Source: Paguma larvata
Taxonomy: Eukaryota > Chordata > Mammalia > Carnivora > Viverridae
DNA: 64,000 nt
NCBI GenBank assembly: GCA_030068075.1
Contig: CM057825.1
Coordinates: 120,455,434-120,519,433, forward strand
Direction of reading: 5' to 3'
The notes beneath the pieces were generated by a model that was given only the letters and a program-made list of their open reading frames with translations, searched no databases and had not been told where the DNA came from. Position 1 is the first letter of the stretch, and each line of letters begins with the position of its first letter. A program made the translations under genes and the position numbers. Positions 10,851 to 23,404 of the stretch are shown here, in pieces.

Positions 10851-12589
10851 AGCCGTGTCTCTACAGTAACCAAGGAGACGACTCGCTGCTACATACTAGA
10901 CTCTGGGGTGTGTGACAGGGAAAGGACCAAGGGGCGGGGCTGTTGGGTGGCCAGGGTGGCATGAATGCCTCCATCTACGCCCAACCCCGGGGCAGTCACG
11001 GGGTGCCCTCAGGCTTGCAAACAGGGCTCAAGCTCTTTGCATCTCTGCTTGAAGACAGGAAGGCGGAAAGGACCCCGGGTTTCCATCAGAACACCTTAGT
11101 CCTCACTGGCTGTGGGGCTCCGGACGAGCCCTTCTCCTCCTGCACCCGGGAAATGGAGACCCCGGCTTCTGAAGGCCTTGCTCACCTGACCCAGCCACGC
11201 GAGCATCAGATGAGGACAAAGACGCCAAAGGTTATTATTTGCAAAAATTAAAAGCAGGGCTTCGGGTTGGAAGGAATCCCTTGACTTCCCGGAGGTGGAC
11301 AGGCAGGCAGGTGTGGATGGGTGGGAGCTTCTCCCGCCCCCCCAGAGCTGCCGAGAGACAGGCGAGACAGGCCCCGCGTGACCTGAAAGGAACCTTCCTG
11401 TCCCCAAAGCGAAGCGAGATAAGAACTGCGAAGGAGAGAAGCGAGCTCAGCTACAGGCGCTTGGGGGGTTATTTTTACCCTGTTATCGCTACTCTGAAAT
11501 GTCAAGCGTGGAGCCGCCTCTCTCTCGCCAGCCCCCCAGCCTCCCCAGCCATTCAGGGTGGCAACGCAGCCTGGAAACCGGCCCCATTCTCCTTCTCTGG
11601 TTCCTCCGCCTCTCCAAGAGAGTCACAGTGCTATGGCGACGGGAGGCATGGAAACCCTGAAATAGAGAAGTGGGAAGCGAGACCTTTTATTTGGGTTCTG
11701 GAACAGGCTCACTTCCTCCTAGAGGCCCCGGGGTGCAGAGGAGGCCCTTGGCACTGCCGGGTACCTATTCTAAGGTTCACACCGAATCGGTCCTGTATGT
11801 TGCAAGCCTCAGAAATCCCTACGTAAACGGGGTTATATAATAAAGAACGTTTAATTGGCTGAGGCCACCAAAAGGCCTAGCAAAAAAGGTCAGGCTTCAG
11901 GCGAGGTTTGATCCAGGGGTTTCGTGCTGTCCCAAAGACTCGGTTCCCTCCGTCTCTCGGCTCCGTGCTCTGTGCTCTTGGCTTCATCCTTGGGCACCAT
12001 GCTGTGCTCCCCGACAATCTTTAGCAGTTTCAGAATCTTACCCCTGTGGTCACAAATGGCTGCAGCGCTGAGTCTAGAGCTCACATCCTCATATTGGTGG
12101 CTCCCAAGGAAGAGAGAGGAAGCTTCTTTTTGCCAGAAGTTGCCAAAAAGTGTCTTCTTGTGTTTCGTTGGCTATGACCGGGTTACATGAGCATCTCGGA
12201 GCCAATCACTTTGGTATGGGGCAGGAAGGTGAAATACATGTTGATTAGCTTAAGCCAAACCGGATTCCCAAGAACGGAGAAGCAATGGTTTCCCACAGGC
12301 GATTTCGAGCACTGTACCCAAAAGGTGACGGAATAGATCTGCTGAGTAACAAGCAGGGGGCTGCTCTGTGCTTTATTCACTTTGCCTCATCCTTCCCTAC
12401 TCAGGAAGGCCCCCGAGGTTAGGCGGGACTGTTCTTTCCTGTCCAGAAAGTGGCCAACATCAATTCCTTCTCTATCTGTAGAACTCTGGGTTCTAAGAAT
12501 CCCGGGTCCATCATTCCCAAAATTTCACCAAGGCAACAGACTCCCCGCCAGGTAGATGGGTAGGTACAGGCCGGAGTGTCATCCGTTTA
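10851..12589. other. Unique DNA, no gene recognised
   Basis: A 195-codon frame (11239-11826, plus) has no domain or splice context and is probably chance in GC-rich sequence. 11405-11510 contains GATA and AT-rich motifs between GC-rich flanks. Nothing else is recognisable. Confidence 0.45.
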
Positions 12590-13030
12590 CCTGCCAAAGG
12601 CTTCCTCTGCATTCAGAATAAAATTCACCCTCTACACGCTGGCCTCCCTAACCCCCACCATGCATTCAGCCATTCTGGCTTCTTATCATTCCTCAGACAA
12701 GCCAATCAATCACTTTGTGCCACAGAACCTTCCCACTTGGTCTTTCTCTAGGATCTAGTATTCCTTTAAATCTTTTTCACGGTTGGTTCCATCTCATTAT
12801 TCAGGACTCTGCTTGAATGTCCCCCCTTCTTGGGAGTCTTTGACCGGCCTGGGGTGTAAAACCCATCTGAAACTACCATATTCCTTGGTGGTTTGAGTCT
12901 CTATCTCCCTTCACTAGACTATGAAGGTCTAATGCTTGTCCTATTGATGTGTGTCCCTAGTAATTCCTGGTTCTGTGTCTGGAATACTGTAGGGACTCAA
13001 TACGTATTTGTTGGGTCAATGAATGAGAAG
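12590..13030 (+). repeat. LINE-2 3' fragment
   Basis: CTGCATTCAGAATAAAATTC, GACTATGAAGGTCTAATGC and TGGAATACTGTAGGGACTCA followed by TTTGTTGGGTCAATGAATGA are typical of the L2 3' region. Confidence 0.65.
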
Positions 13031-13689
13031 TCTTTTCTAATGACCTTGTAAACATGTCCAGAGGAGGGCAACTTGTTACATTTGTCCTGGCTTTCACTTG
13101 ATGCCTACCAAAACAAGGCTGCTGAAGAGATTTGTTCAAAGTTGCACCCAAATTAGTAGGGAAAGAGACATGGGTAGCGCCCGTGGCTTCTTTCCTAGGC
13201 CAATGAAGGTGAGCATTTGAGGGCATGAAGCTGTAGAGAGGCACATGGGGCCATCTGTCCATCCAGGTCTCTGAGTGTGGTGGCAACGCCGCCATTCACA
13301 AGTAAAAGCGTGAAAACAGCCTGGGGCGAAATGGTTTACTCCCTTCCCCATGGAGGCAGAGAGAGAAGAGTGTCCCCTAAGAAGAATCTTTCACCTTATC
13401 CACTCAGACCCCCAAATCCATGTCAGAACCGCAATGTCCTGGTGACTCGGAAGAACCCCCATGTTCTTGGTGGACACACACTCTCCTCAAGGCCACTGAG
13501 ACCTACTAGTCTGTGAGTAGTAGAGTCCTCAGGACAACAAGGTGAGTGTGGACGGCTCAGCACAGCGAATGGAAACTCAAAAGCACACCATCCAGACGCC
13601 ATCTGGAGCATCTCAAGTGTTCCACCATTCTTGATGTTCCGCTCGCCCAACCAGATCCATCACCCCTCTGTTAGGCTCTCGCGTGACAC

Positions 13690-13905
13690 TCCGAACTTCA
13701 TTCTACGGGACTCCCCAACATTTGTAATAATATCTATATTTAGGTGATTATTTGAGTAAGATCCACCCTCCCCACTGGACTCCAAACTTCTGAAAGGCAG
13801 GGATGATCTCATTTCTTCCCTACTGCATCCAGTGGTGTATGTAACCAACCCCTTGCCTAACTTGTCGAGTGAGCCTTGTAAATATTTTTTGAATGGAAGG
13901 TGGAG
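13690..13905 (+). repeat. LINE-2 3' fragment
   Basis: CCACTGGACTCCAAACTTCT, GAAAGGCAGGGATGATCTC and TTGTAAATATTTTTTGAATG resemble L2 3' sequence. Confidence 0.6.
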
Positions 13906-15314
13906 AAGTGAATGGAGCTCAGGGTCTGCCGGGAAAGCACGGTACAGCTGGCCTGGCTCAGCTGGAAAATCGCAAAGAGGCTGGACCTTCTAAGTGCATC
14001 AGACCTGGTCACTGCCTGACCACCCTGTCCTCTCCACCAAGACACCTGTCAGGCCTAGAATAGTATCTATCACCGAATAGAGTCGGCAGATGTTGGGAGA
14101 ATAAATAAATGAATGGACACTGTTCTTTCCCTTCCCAAAGAAGCTGGTTCCCTTCTTAAGGATAAATTCCTGGGAAGGGAGAATGGGGGGTGGGGGGTGG
14201 GGAGCGACCGTATGCAAATGTACTGAATCGGACCCAATGGTTTAATTTAGGTCATCCCCTTCACATTCAGCAGGCCTCGTTCTAGAAGTCACTATACCAG
14301 CAGGTCAGCATGGGAGAAGCTTGGAGCAAAAATGAAACTAGTTTGCTGCAGATAGCTCTTCTTTGGATTCACGGCTATGTTCTGGGGTTAGATACTTCGA
14401 GCTTAAGTGAGTTAGGGCTTCCTGGTCCTCATCACCCATTCTGGAAAGAAAAAAAAAAACAACCCATCTGGAATGGTACCATACCTTGAGATAGGCTGGC
14501 CCCAGTCTCTGCTACCAGGTCAGGAGGGTGCTGGAAGGAAGGAGATTTTTCGTCTCCATTGCCACGTCCCCCCACTGAGGGATATCTGGGTGCTAACAGG
14601 TCATTTTGCATCCGACATTTAACCAACCAAGGGCTCAAGCTATTGGTCTTTGTCCCTTATCTGGAGGTAACAGAGAGATCCCAAGACCTGGCTCTTCAAT
14701 CGCCAACCCCGAATCAAACACCAAAAATACTCCCCCCAAATCATCATGAAAAACCTCCATAAGACCAAATCTCTGAAATGCCTGGATCTCAAGCCCACCC
14801 CAGCCCAGAAACAACAGGTGGCTCACCTCTGAACTACAGAATCCCTTCTAGAACCAGAAGGAAAGGAATAAGGGATTTACGGGTCGCCTCAGAGTGGTAG
14901 GCTCTGGCTTGTCCCCAGGATGAGTTCATTCTTTATTCTTAGAGACCGGACTCAAATTAAACAAACAGTGCCTATAAATAGAGCAGGAGACACTCAGCTC
15001 AGTGTCACTGAAAGGTCCTTTTCACAGGGACAGATGCGCTAAATGGATGTTCTCGTGTTACCCCGCTGGTACTACGTGAAAAAGGGTTGCCCTTTTTCTT
15101 TTTAAGTGTGGTCCAGGAGGGAAGCAGGTGAGTCAGACATTGGGATTTGGCCTGATTCTAGCTCCTTCGTTTCTTTTTTTCTAAATTCTCATTCACGTTA
15201 TAACTGAGAGGGAGCCGTAGAGGAAGGATGTCACTCTAGAAACACCCTGGCTGGGCGATTTGGCACTTCCCTCCGGGAATGGGTCCTGGTTCAGGCTGTA
15301 TTTGACAGAGTGTT
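13906..15314. other. Mostly unique DNA, no gene
   Basis: An L2-like tail (14050-14115) and a perfect MEF2-type motif at 14972-14981 are the only features seen. Frames up to 72 codons carry no resemblance to known families. Confidence 0.45.
14972..14981. promoter_or_regulatory. Perfect MEF2-type / TATA-like motif CTATAAATAG
   Basis: CTATAAATAG fits the MEF2 consensus YTA(A/T)4TAR exactly and also contains TATAAATA. No transcript start is visible, so function is unproven; an AT-rich 10-mer can occur by chance. Confidence 0.3.
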
Positions 15315-15430
15315 CTGGTCTTTTAGATTAGATTGCAAACTCCCTAAGGGAAGGGACCAAATGGTAGAATTTCCTCTGGGTTTCGCCCATGCCGCCAAGC
15401 ACAAGGATGGCTAGGGTTTCCATGGCAGAC
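15315..15430 (+). repeat. LINE-2 tail fragment
   Basis: TTAGATTGCAAACTCCCTAA and GGGAAGGGACCAAATGG resemble the L2 3' end. Confidence 0.5.
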
Positions 15431-15684
15431 TCTGAGCCATGAATTAAAAGGACTCTCCTCAGGCATGGGGACCTTTATGGTAGGGGGCGAGGCAGCCTGT
15501 GTTCCAAGCCTTCTCTGGCTTTGCTCGGACTCTCACTGGGTAGGGTGCTTGAGCGGTGGTGCCGTGATCACACCACCGTGATGGACACGTTAGGGTGGGA
15601 AGACCTAGAATAACTGTGAACAGACATCAAGCAATGGGGCAACAAAGTCAAACCACCAGAGTCACAAGAGCGATCACCACTTGG

Positions 15685-15885
15685 CCAGTTCATTCCAAGC
15701 ACTTTTCTAAGCACGCTGTAAAAGTTCATTTAATCTTTCTAAAAACCCCTATAATGTAAGGACCATGAAGATCTCTATTTTACAGATGCAGAAACTGAGG
15801 CACCTGCTGAGTATTACCTTGCTTGAAGTCATACAGCTGGTGAGTCAGGATGGGGAGTCCAGCGGCTGGGCTTGCAAGCAGCCTC
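15685..15885 (-). repeat. MIR SINE fossil
   Basis: AAGCACTTTTCTAAGCACGC, TTTTACAGATGCAGAAACTG and AGTCATACAGCTGGTGAGTC are the reverse MIR core, quite well kept. Confidence 0.8.
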
Positions 15886-16599
15886 CTGGAGTAAAAAATA
15901 AGCATGCAGGGCCTGTATCTGTCGGTTTTATTGTCAGGGTCCGGACCACGATGCCCGGAACTCCCCATCATGGGTTCCAGGTCAGGCCAAGGACCACGAA
16001 TCTCAGAACTTCCTCTGGGAATGCGAGGCACAAGACACACTGGCTTCCCCTCCGGATTGGCAGGGGAGGTGGGCACCTCAGAAGGGCCACAGCCATCTGA
16101 CCGCTCCAGGAGGAACCCGGCTGAGAATGAAATCAGCACTGAGAAAAACAGTTCCTGGTGATGGTCTTCGGACCCTGAGTCCAGCTGCTCTTGAAGGTGG
16201 GCCAGCTCTTCAGCCTTGCCCTTTCAGGAGCCAATAGCTCCCCTCTGCTGTTTAAGCCAGTCGAGGTTGAGTTCCTATCATGTGCAGCTGACAGATTCCC
16301 TAACTGAGCCTGGCCGGCCCATAATCAAGTGTCATTTGGCCAAACCAACAGCCCGCCCCACCCATAAGCCAGAGCGCTTTCCTTGCCCTGTTGGAATCTT
16401 CCAGAAACAGGTACCAGCCTGCTTCCATCCACTTGCACAATGGCTCCTTTCTCTGTTTATTGAAATCCCAAACACTCTGCCGAAGCCTCCTCCCCTGTGC
16501 CCGTCAGAGGTACCTACTGGTTTGCTCGGTTACCACAATATGAAACATAGGTACTTACTTAGCCCTTACCTTACTCTGCCTTGAGATAGTTACTTACAA
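15886..16599. other. Unique DNA, no gene
   Basis: Frames of 85-122 codons have no recognisable product. No repeat family identified. Confidence 0.4.
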
Positions 16600-16870
16600 G
16601 TCATTTCATATTTATTGAACGCACACCCTCAGCTCAGTGAGGGGGTTCAGAGCCAAGACCATTAGCATGTATCTGGGCTCTTTCTAAGCATCGGGCACTC
16701 TGCTCAGCACTTGGCATAGAGCAATTACCTCACTGCATCGCCTAAAATACCTCACTGGGCAGCTACGAATAAGATCCTCGTTTTTCACGTTACAGGACGG
16801 TGAATTAGGAGGTTCTGGCAAGACTCTGAGATGTGAAGAGACTGCAGAGTGAGTGACCAGATGAAGATGT
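16600..16870 (-). repeat. MIR SINE fossil
   Basis: TTCATATTTATTGAACGCAC, GGCACTCTGCTCAGCACTTG and TTTTTCACGTTACAGGACGG fit reverse MIR with insertions. Confidence 0.6.
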
Positions 16871-17879
16871 AGATTTTCCCAGCAAAGACTTGACAACCAG
16901 GTTCAAATTCTAATTCCTCATTCACAAATCCCTCAACCACAAAGAGGATGTCAAAGACTCAATAGGTATTAGGAGAGGATTTTACCACCTTTTTTCTTTT
17001 TTTTTACAAATGCCATGCTGTCATCCACCTCCCAACACACACACCCCCACACTCGCCCACACATCCACATATGTTCCAGAGCGAGGTGGGGGTGTTTAAC
17101 CTATTTGTGCCTCTTGAGTCTGGTAAAAGCAGCTTTTGTGAGACACTATGGAGAGTCTGGTGAGTAGTCCCCATTGCTGGAGAGATGGAGACACAAGGAA
17201 CCGTGTTTGACTCACTTCTGAGAAATCCAGAGGGTGAGAGACGTGGCCAGGAAGTTCACGAACCCAACGCTCGTTCTGGCGAAGAGTGCAAATATTTTCC
17301 TGCGGCCTCACAGGAGCAAGCTGGCCAATGGATCACCTTAGATACCGTCTCACGGGGCGGCCTCGAAGGCCCTTGAGCCCTCATCAGACAGAGGCTGGAA
17401 GCAGATTAGTGAGCTGCTGGGCTGAGTTACCCTGGCAATGCTGGGGACTCTCCAGTACCTGCCCATTACCCTGTGTGACACTTGAGCAAACCGAGAGGGG
17501 GTGACACCATCTTTTGGTTCTAATAGTCACGTAGGTACTCCACCCACCCAGCCTTATTTTGCCCTGCATTTTCTCTCTTCAACTCCTTGTGTGTGCATGG
17601 GGGGAAGACCGTGTCTATTTCCTTCTTCCTGAAGGCAAGCAGCCCATTGTGGTGGGCCTCAGGTGGAAGAAGACGAAAAGAGGCTTATTTTTCAATAAAG
17701 TTTGAAGGGTCAATTAATGGATCGGATAGGACATTCTGATTTGGAAAATGAGACTAACCTGTGGCCTCGAAATCATAGGAATTTAATTTTTAAAAAATGA
17801 GGCATGACAAGCAAAGTCATGGGGCCCACCTGAAGTTTCCCATCCAGAGCCAGGACAAGAACGTACCCCACTGACACTT
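16871..17879. other. Unique DNA, no gene
   Basis: A C/A-rich stretch at 17025-17075 (ACACACACCCCCACACTC) is the only compositional feature. No coding signal. Confidence 0.4.
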
Positions 17880-18030
17880 TAAAGAGATAAGAGGCGACGA
17901 AAGTAAAGTCGCCTTGATGACCTCACCTCACGAATTCTCCTAGACGGAAGTCCAGAGAGGGTAAGTGACCTGCTCGGGGTCACGGAGTTGGTAAAAAGGC
18001 AGAAGCAAGTTCCTAACCACAGGGCTCTGC
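17880..18030 (-). repeat. MIR SINE fossil
   Basis: GTCCAGAGAGGGTAAGTGAC and TGCTCGGGGTCACGGAGTTG fit the reverse MIR core. Confidence 0.55.
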
Positions 18031-18209
18031 TGTTTCTACACTCTGGGAAATTACTGTCTCTCCCGCCCATTCTTATCGTATTCTTCTCAACTCCCCTTCC
18101 TTTGCCTCCATGTATCATACATGGCCCGGGGCCAGTGTTGACAGAAGCAGGGCAAGATCAGAGGTGGGTAAGGTTATCCAAGGATGACTTCAGTCAAGAA
18201 CATGATTCA

Positions 18210-18422
18210 GGGGCGCCCGGGTGGCTCAGTCGGTTAAGCGGCCGACTTCGGCTCAGGTCATGATCTCGCAGTCTGTGAGTTCCGGCCCCACGTCGGGCTC
18301 TGTGCTGACAGCTCGGAGCCTGGAGCCTGCTTCAGATCCTGTGTCTCCCTCTCTCTCTGCCCTTGTCCTGCTCACGCTCTGCCTCTATGTCTCAAAAATA
18401 AATAAACGTTTAAAAAAATAAA
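18210..18422 (+). mobile_element. CAN-SINE with perfect target-site duplication
   Basis: Head GGGGCGCCCGGGTGGCTCAG. A perfect duplication AAGAACATGATTCA at 18196-18209 and 18423-18436 marks a recent insertion. Confidence 0.96.
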
Positions 18423-18523
18423 AAGAACATGATTCAAAGACCAGCAAATCCCTGAGCACCACATCTGGAGAATTTCCTGTCTCCATCTACCTCAATGCTT
18501 TGATGATGACTTAGACACTACTG

Positions 18524-18526
<3 letters not shown>

Positions 18527-18574
<48 letters not shown>

Positions 18575-18825
18575 CATATATATATATATATTTAAATTTT
18601 TAACGTTTATTTATTTTTGAGAAAAAGAGAGAGTCAGAGCATGAGCAGGGAAGGGCAGAGACAGAGAGACACACACACACACACACACACACACAGAATC
18701 CAAAGCAGGTTCCAGGCTCTGAGTTGTCAGCACAGAGCCTGACGTGGGGCTCAAACCCATGAACCGAGAGGTCATGACCTGAGCCAAAATCAGACCCTTA
18801 ACCGACTGAGCCACCCAGGCGCCCC
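18527..18825 (-). mobile_element. CAN-SINE whose tail became a (TA)n microsatellite
   Basis: The target duplication AGACACTACTGGTG (18513-18526) and AGACACTAGTGGTG (18827-18840) encloses both a long (TA)n tract (18527-18590) and the reverse SINE. The (TA)n therefore grew in the SINE tail. A (CA)n run at 18670-18693 lies inside the CT-rich region. Confidence 0.95.
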
Positions 18826-18837
18826 GAGACACTAGTG

Positions 18838-19050
18838 GTGTTATTAACACAACATTGAACCTCATTAAGTTCCAGGCACCATGCAAAGTACTTTTCACAT
18901 GTTTTCTGATTAAATCCTAGCAACCCCGTGGAAAGCATCCTCCTGCCCCTTGTTTCTGCTTACACAGGAGGCAACTGAGGCTTGGAGCACCTTGCACAAG
19001 GTTTCATGGCCAGCCAACAGAGGTCTGAGCCTCAAAACAGGTCTGAGCCT
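18838..19050 (-). repeat. MIR SINE fossil
   Basis: TTCCAGGCACCATGCAAAGT, GATTAAATCCTAGCAACCCC and AGGAGGCAACTGAGGCTTGG fit reverse MIR. Confidence 0.75.
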
Positions 19051-19554
19051 AGAGCCTGCATGGGTAACCATCATATGGCACTCGGCACGTGGTACGCGGA
19101 ACCCCACCGCCACCTTCGCACCAAGCCTGCCAAGAGTTATCGGCTGCGATGCCTTACCCATGAAAATGGACCCTCTATCAGCATTTTTGGTGGTTTCTGA
19201 GAAGTTCATCTGATTGGATCCAATCACACAGGGCTCTTGGGTCGTGATTTTTCCGAAGCAAAACATGATGCTCGCTTGGGGTGTGGACAGAAGGATACGA
19301 TTTGTGGTTATAAAGGTAGTGACAGGATATGGGTCTTCTCTACCATTTGAGACGGGAATACACGGACCCCAGGCTGAAGCAGAAACCAATATCCAGTAGA
19401 ACTTGGTGACCATGATAGGGATCTCTCTAGACCCGTGATCTGTCCCACTGTGACATCAAGTCAAGCCTGTGCCAAAGCTTTTTATCTACTCAACCAATGG
19501 GGATGTCTCCAAAATCTACCCATAATTCATGGTATCTCAATGGAAACTGAGGTA

Positions 19555-19710
19555 GTAGTTGCGGATGCAGGCTTGGGAGTTGGGTTGCCTCGGTTCCATT
19601 TGTTGGCTATGTAACCTCCCCCAAGGTACTTAATTTCTAAGCTTCGAGGTTGGTAAAATAGTGATAATAGTATCTTCCTCTTAGTACTTGTGAAAAGTCA
19701 TTAATCTGTT
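19555..19710 (+). repeat. MIR SINE fossil
   Basis: GCCTCGGTTCCATTTGTTGG and GTGATAATAGTATCTTCCTC fit the MIR core. Confidence 0.55.
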
Positions 19711-19764
19711 CACAAATATTCCAATTCCCCTTCCTCTCTAGGTATGTGATAAAATCATTATTAT

Positions 19765-20065
19765 ACTTTTCGTGCACTTTGAAGTGAACCACGCCCATGT
19801 GACTTGCCGGTCAGCGAAATAATGAGAGTGATTTCCTGTCTCTGGGGGGAAGCTTTACGAGTTGGCATGCAGTTTGCTTTTTAACTTGGGGAGTTCCTAG
19901 TAACCTGGGTCCCTGAGTGTCTTTTACGATATCCACCCCTCCTCCCTGGTTCTAACCATCACTGGGTACGAGCATGAGTGAGAAATACATCTTTGTTGTT
20001 TTAAGCCAATAAAGTTTGGAGGTTGTTTCTTACTGCCATCATCTAGCCTATCCTGACTAATACAG
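19765..20065 (+). repeat. LTR-like fossil (MaLR-type end)
   Basis: The end, TTGTTGTTTTAAGCCAATAA followed by CCTGACTAATACAG, is the characteristic 3' end of MaLR-type LTRs. Confidence 0.5.
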
Positions 20066-20094
20066 AGTTGGTGGGAGGGAGGATTCAATATATC

Positions 20095-20880
20095 TGTATA
20101 TAAAAGCACAACTAAGATACTGCCACATACCCACAACAATGGCTGTAATCAAGAGACAGACGATGGCAAGAGTTAGCAAAGATGTGGAGAAACCAGGTCC
20201 CTCCTATATTGCTGGCGGGAATGTAAAATAGTGCAACCACTACCGAAAACAGCTTGACGGCTTCTCGAAAAGTTAAACATAAGCTCAGTGTACCACCCAG
20301 CATTATAACAAAGTATCTGCTCGAAAGAAACGAAATGGTATGTCGACACACAGACTCGTATGTACGTCTGTTCACAGCAGTGTTAGTCATGACAGCGATG
20401 ACACTGAAACGATCCAGAGGTCATCATCTCGTACCTACATACACAACACGTGGTCTATCCTTACAAGAGCATACTTACTACTCAGCAATAAAAAAGGAAC
20501 AAAATCCCAGTACATGCTACCCCATAGACAAACCTTAAAAACACATGGAGTGAAAAAAATCCAGACGGAGGATCATGGATTGAACGATTCAATTTCTGTG
20601 AAATGTACAGAGAGGACAATTGTGTAGAGACAGAAAGCAGTTCCGTGGTGGCCTGGGGCTGAGAGGGAGAGTGGCAATTGACTGTAGATAGGTTTGCGAT
20701 ACCGTGGGGAAGTGATGGAATATTCTAGAACCGGATGATGCTAGTGACCACGTGGCTCTATGAATGTTCTGAACATCATTGAACGTCATGATGAACATTA
20801 TCTTTGAGTGTTCTGTACACTCACAATGGGCCAATCTTACGGTATATAAATTCTACTCCAATAAAGCAGTGGAAAAACAA
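20095..20880 (+). mobile_element. LINE-1 3' region
   Basis: GATGTGGAGAAACCAGGTCC, ATACTTACTACTCAGCAATA and GGATGATGCTAGTGACCACG fit the LINE-1 3' end. No intact frame. Confidence 0.8.
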
Positions 20881-21667
20881 ACTAAGCGTGGTATCTGGCA
20901 CATAGGGCAAGTTCAGCAGACATTTGTTATTCGGTATCATTTTAGGAATGGGATTCTAGGACTGAGACTCGGCAGTGAGCTGAGGAGGAGTGAAGATCTG
21001 TATCCCCTGAAGACGTGAGGTCTGGCAGTTGACCCCTGTTCTTCCACCCTCAAACTTCGTATTTCCTCCACGCTGATGGCCCCCTGCAAAAGCCCAAGAG
21101 ATCTTTACAATGTCTCACACCAAGATGCACTTAGAGACCAGGGATCAGGGTCAGGTGTCCCAGCCTCAGGCCATCGCGGTCCTCTGCTGGGGTTCCAGCA
21201 TGCCCCGCAACTGAGCCTTCTCAAACACTTCAAGCAGACGTGATCTGGTCCAGCTAGAAAGTGTGTTTCACTTCCCTCTGGGTCCCCATCCTCAAAATTA
21301 TGCTGACAAGACAAGTTGTATTTTCAGTCAACCCTCATCTGAGGCTCCCTTTCGTCTTGATTTTATTGCACCCTCAGGAGCCAGGAGGAGAGGGAGACCA
21401 TTGAGGAAGGTACGGTTGGGGTCAGAGAAGGCCCTCGTGCCAGGGTGTAAGAAACACGCCCTGTACGTGCAGTTGCCTGTCATGGAGGGCCATAGCATTT
21501 TCAGGCTGGCTGGTGTGACTCCCAACAAGGATCATGAAGGCCTCAGGCCTGCCCAGATAAGACAAAACTGATTCAGAGAGGCCTTGGATCCTATAGGATA
21601 CGGTTTGAAGGGTCACTGTTACAGTATCAACTGCTGGAAAGATGGGAGTTGAGTCCTTGACTAGAAT
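20881..21667. other. Unique DNA, no gene
   Basis: A short MIR/L2-like tail lies at 20885-20945. Otherwise no family or product is recognised. Confidence 0.4.
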
Positions 21668-22290
21668 CTTGGTCTGTTCAGGCCGCTATAACAGAATATC
21701 ACAGACCGGTGGTTTATAAACAATGGAAACTTATGGTTCATAGTTCTGGAGCTTGGAAGTCCAAGGTCGAGGTGCTGATAGATTTGGTTTAAGGTGAGGG
21801 CTTACTTGCTGGTTCATATATGGTCATCCTCTCTGCATCATCCCATGGGAGAAGAGGTGAGAAAGTTCTCTGTGGTCCCTTTTCCGAGGGCACTAATCCC
21901 ATTCCTGAGGACTCCACCCTCACAACCTAAACTCTTCTCAAAGAGCCCACCTTGGAATACCATCACTTCGGGGAGTAGTTTTCTTTCTTTTTTTTAAAAA
22001 TTCATTGATTGATTGATTGATTTATTGATTGATTCATTCATTAAAAGACAACAGATAGGGAAACCATGAGCGGCGAAGGGGCCAAAAGAGAGAGGGAGAG
22101 AGAGAATCTCAGGCAGGCTCTAGGCTGTCCGCTCAGAGCCCAATGCTGGGCTCGATCCCACAAACCGTGAGATCATGACCTGAGCCGAAATCAACAGTTG
22201 AACGCTTAACTGACAGAGCCACTCATGTGCCCTGGAGATTTGTTTTCAAACTGAATTTTAAGGGGACACAAACATTCAGTCTATAGCAGT
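21668..22290 (-). repeat. MLT1-type LTR (ERVL-MaLR), split by a SINE
   Basis: GGTCTGTTCAGGCCGCTATA, AGTTCTGGAGCTTGGAAGTC and GGGCACTAATCCCATTCCTG are reverse-strand MLT1 landmarks, ending ACACAAACATTCAGTC. A CAN-SINE at about 21985-22233 interrupts it. Confidence 0.75.
21985..22233 (-). mobile_element. CAN-SINE with (GATT)n tail
   Basis: Reverse SINE ending GAGCCACTCATGTGCCCT. Its tail holds a (GATT)n tract at 22003-22040. Confidence 0.85.
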
Positions 22291-22578
22291 TAGGGACACC
22301 TCGGCCTTGCAGTGAGCAGGAAGCACCAGTGGAAAAGCGAGGACGCATATAGCAGCTTTATCTCCTCACCTGGCTTTCTGGATGAACAGCTGGGTCCCCA
22401 GCAGAGAAACGTGGGCTTGATCTTTTCTATTTCCGGGCCCTCTCTCTACCTACAACGTTCACACAGTGCTCGTCTCTCTGGCTACTCCCTGGAGAAAAGA
22501 GAAAGCTTGAACCATTTTGTGATTAAATTAAACAATGTTCAAAACTGTTTAAACACTGAGATAAAAACTAAGAAAATA

Positions 22579-22794
22579 GGGGCACCCGGGTGGCTCCATC
22601 GGTGAAGAGTCTGACTTTGGCTCAGGTCATGATCTCATGGTTTGTGAGTTTGAGCCCCGCGTTGGGCTCTGTGCTGACAGCTCAAGACCTGGAGCCTGCT
22701 ACCGATTCTGTGTCTCCCTCTCTCCCTGCCCCTCTCCTGCTCACACTCTATCTCCCTCTTGAAATTAAATAAACATAAAAAAATTTTTAAAAAA
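22579..22794 (+). mobile_element. CAN-SINE
   Basis: Head GGGGCACCCGGGTGGCTCC. Flanked by TAAGAAAATA on both sides. Confidence 0.92.
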
Positions 22795-23404
22795 TTAAGA
22801 AAATAAATCTACAAATGGCAGGAGGAAAGAATGGAAGGTAAAAAAAGCGACGTAAGCAAATTAGAAAACAGAAAAACAATAAGGTTGATAAGGTACATCA
22901 AAGAGCTAATTCTTTTAGAAGATCCATAAAAGAGACAAACTTCTGGCAAGGTTGCATAAGGAAAAAAAATACAAAAAATTGCACGAGATAGAGTATAAAA
23001 GGGACTAGAAACAAAGACATGAAAGGAGATTAAAGCTAACTGGGAGCATGCTATGTTTTAATTTATGCTAACAAAATATTAGCCAAAATAAGACCTCACA
23101 ATTCACTCGAGAACAGGCAGAGAAAACCCAACTAGGCAAAAAAGTCGCAGAAGAGATTGATAAAAAATTCATCACGTTTCACTGTGATGAAACGTATGGG
23201 CTCCGATGATTTGGGGGGTGGGGGCAAGTTCTGTCAAACCTTAAGGTAAGAGAGAATTTCTAAATGATTTAGTTGTTTCCAGGGTCTAAGAAAGTTTAAA
23301 AGTGTCCTAATGAATTCTAGAACTCTAACCCAACCCTGATAAACAAATACTGAGAAGAGTGGAAGAGAGAGTCAGAAACGCTATAGGAGAGAACGAGAAG
23401 ACCA
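22795..23404 (+). mobile_element. Probable LINE-1 fragment
   Basis: A-rich sequence with motifs such as AAAGAGCTAATTCTTTTAGA and ACCCTGATAAACAAATACTG suggestive of LINE-1 ORF2. Heavily decayed. Confidence 0.5.

Noticed and set aside
11239..11826. A 195-codon plus-strand open frame
   Set aside because: No family resemblance or splice context; GC-rich sequence makes stops rare.
18660..18700. CRISPR-like regular repeats
   Set aside because: Repeats are (CA)n, (TA)n and (GA)n microsatellites and SINE tails; no spacers or cas genes.
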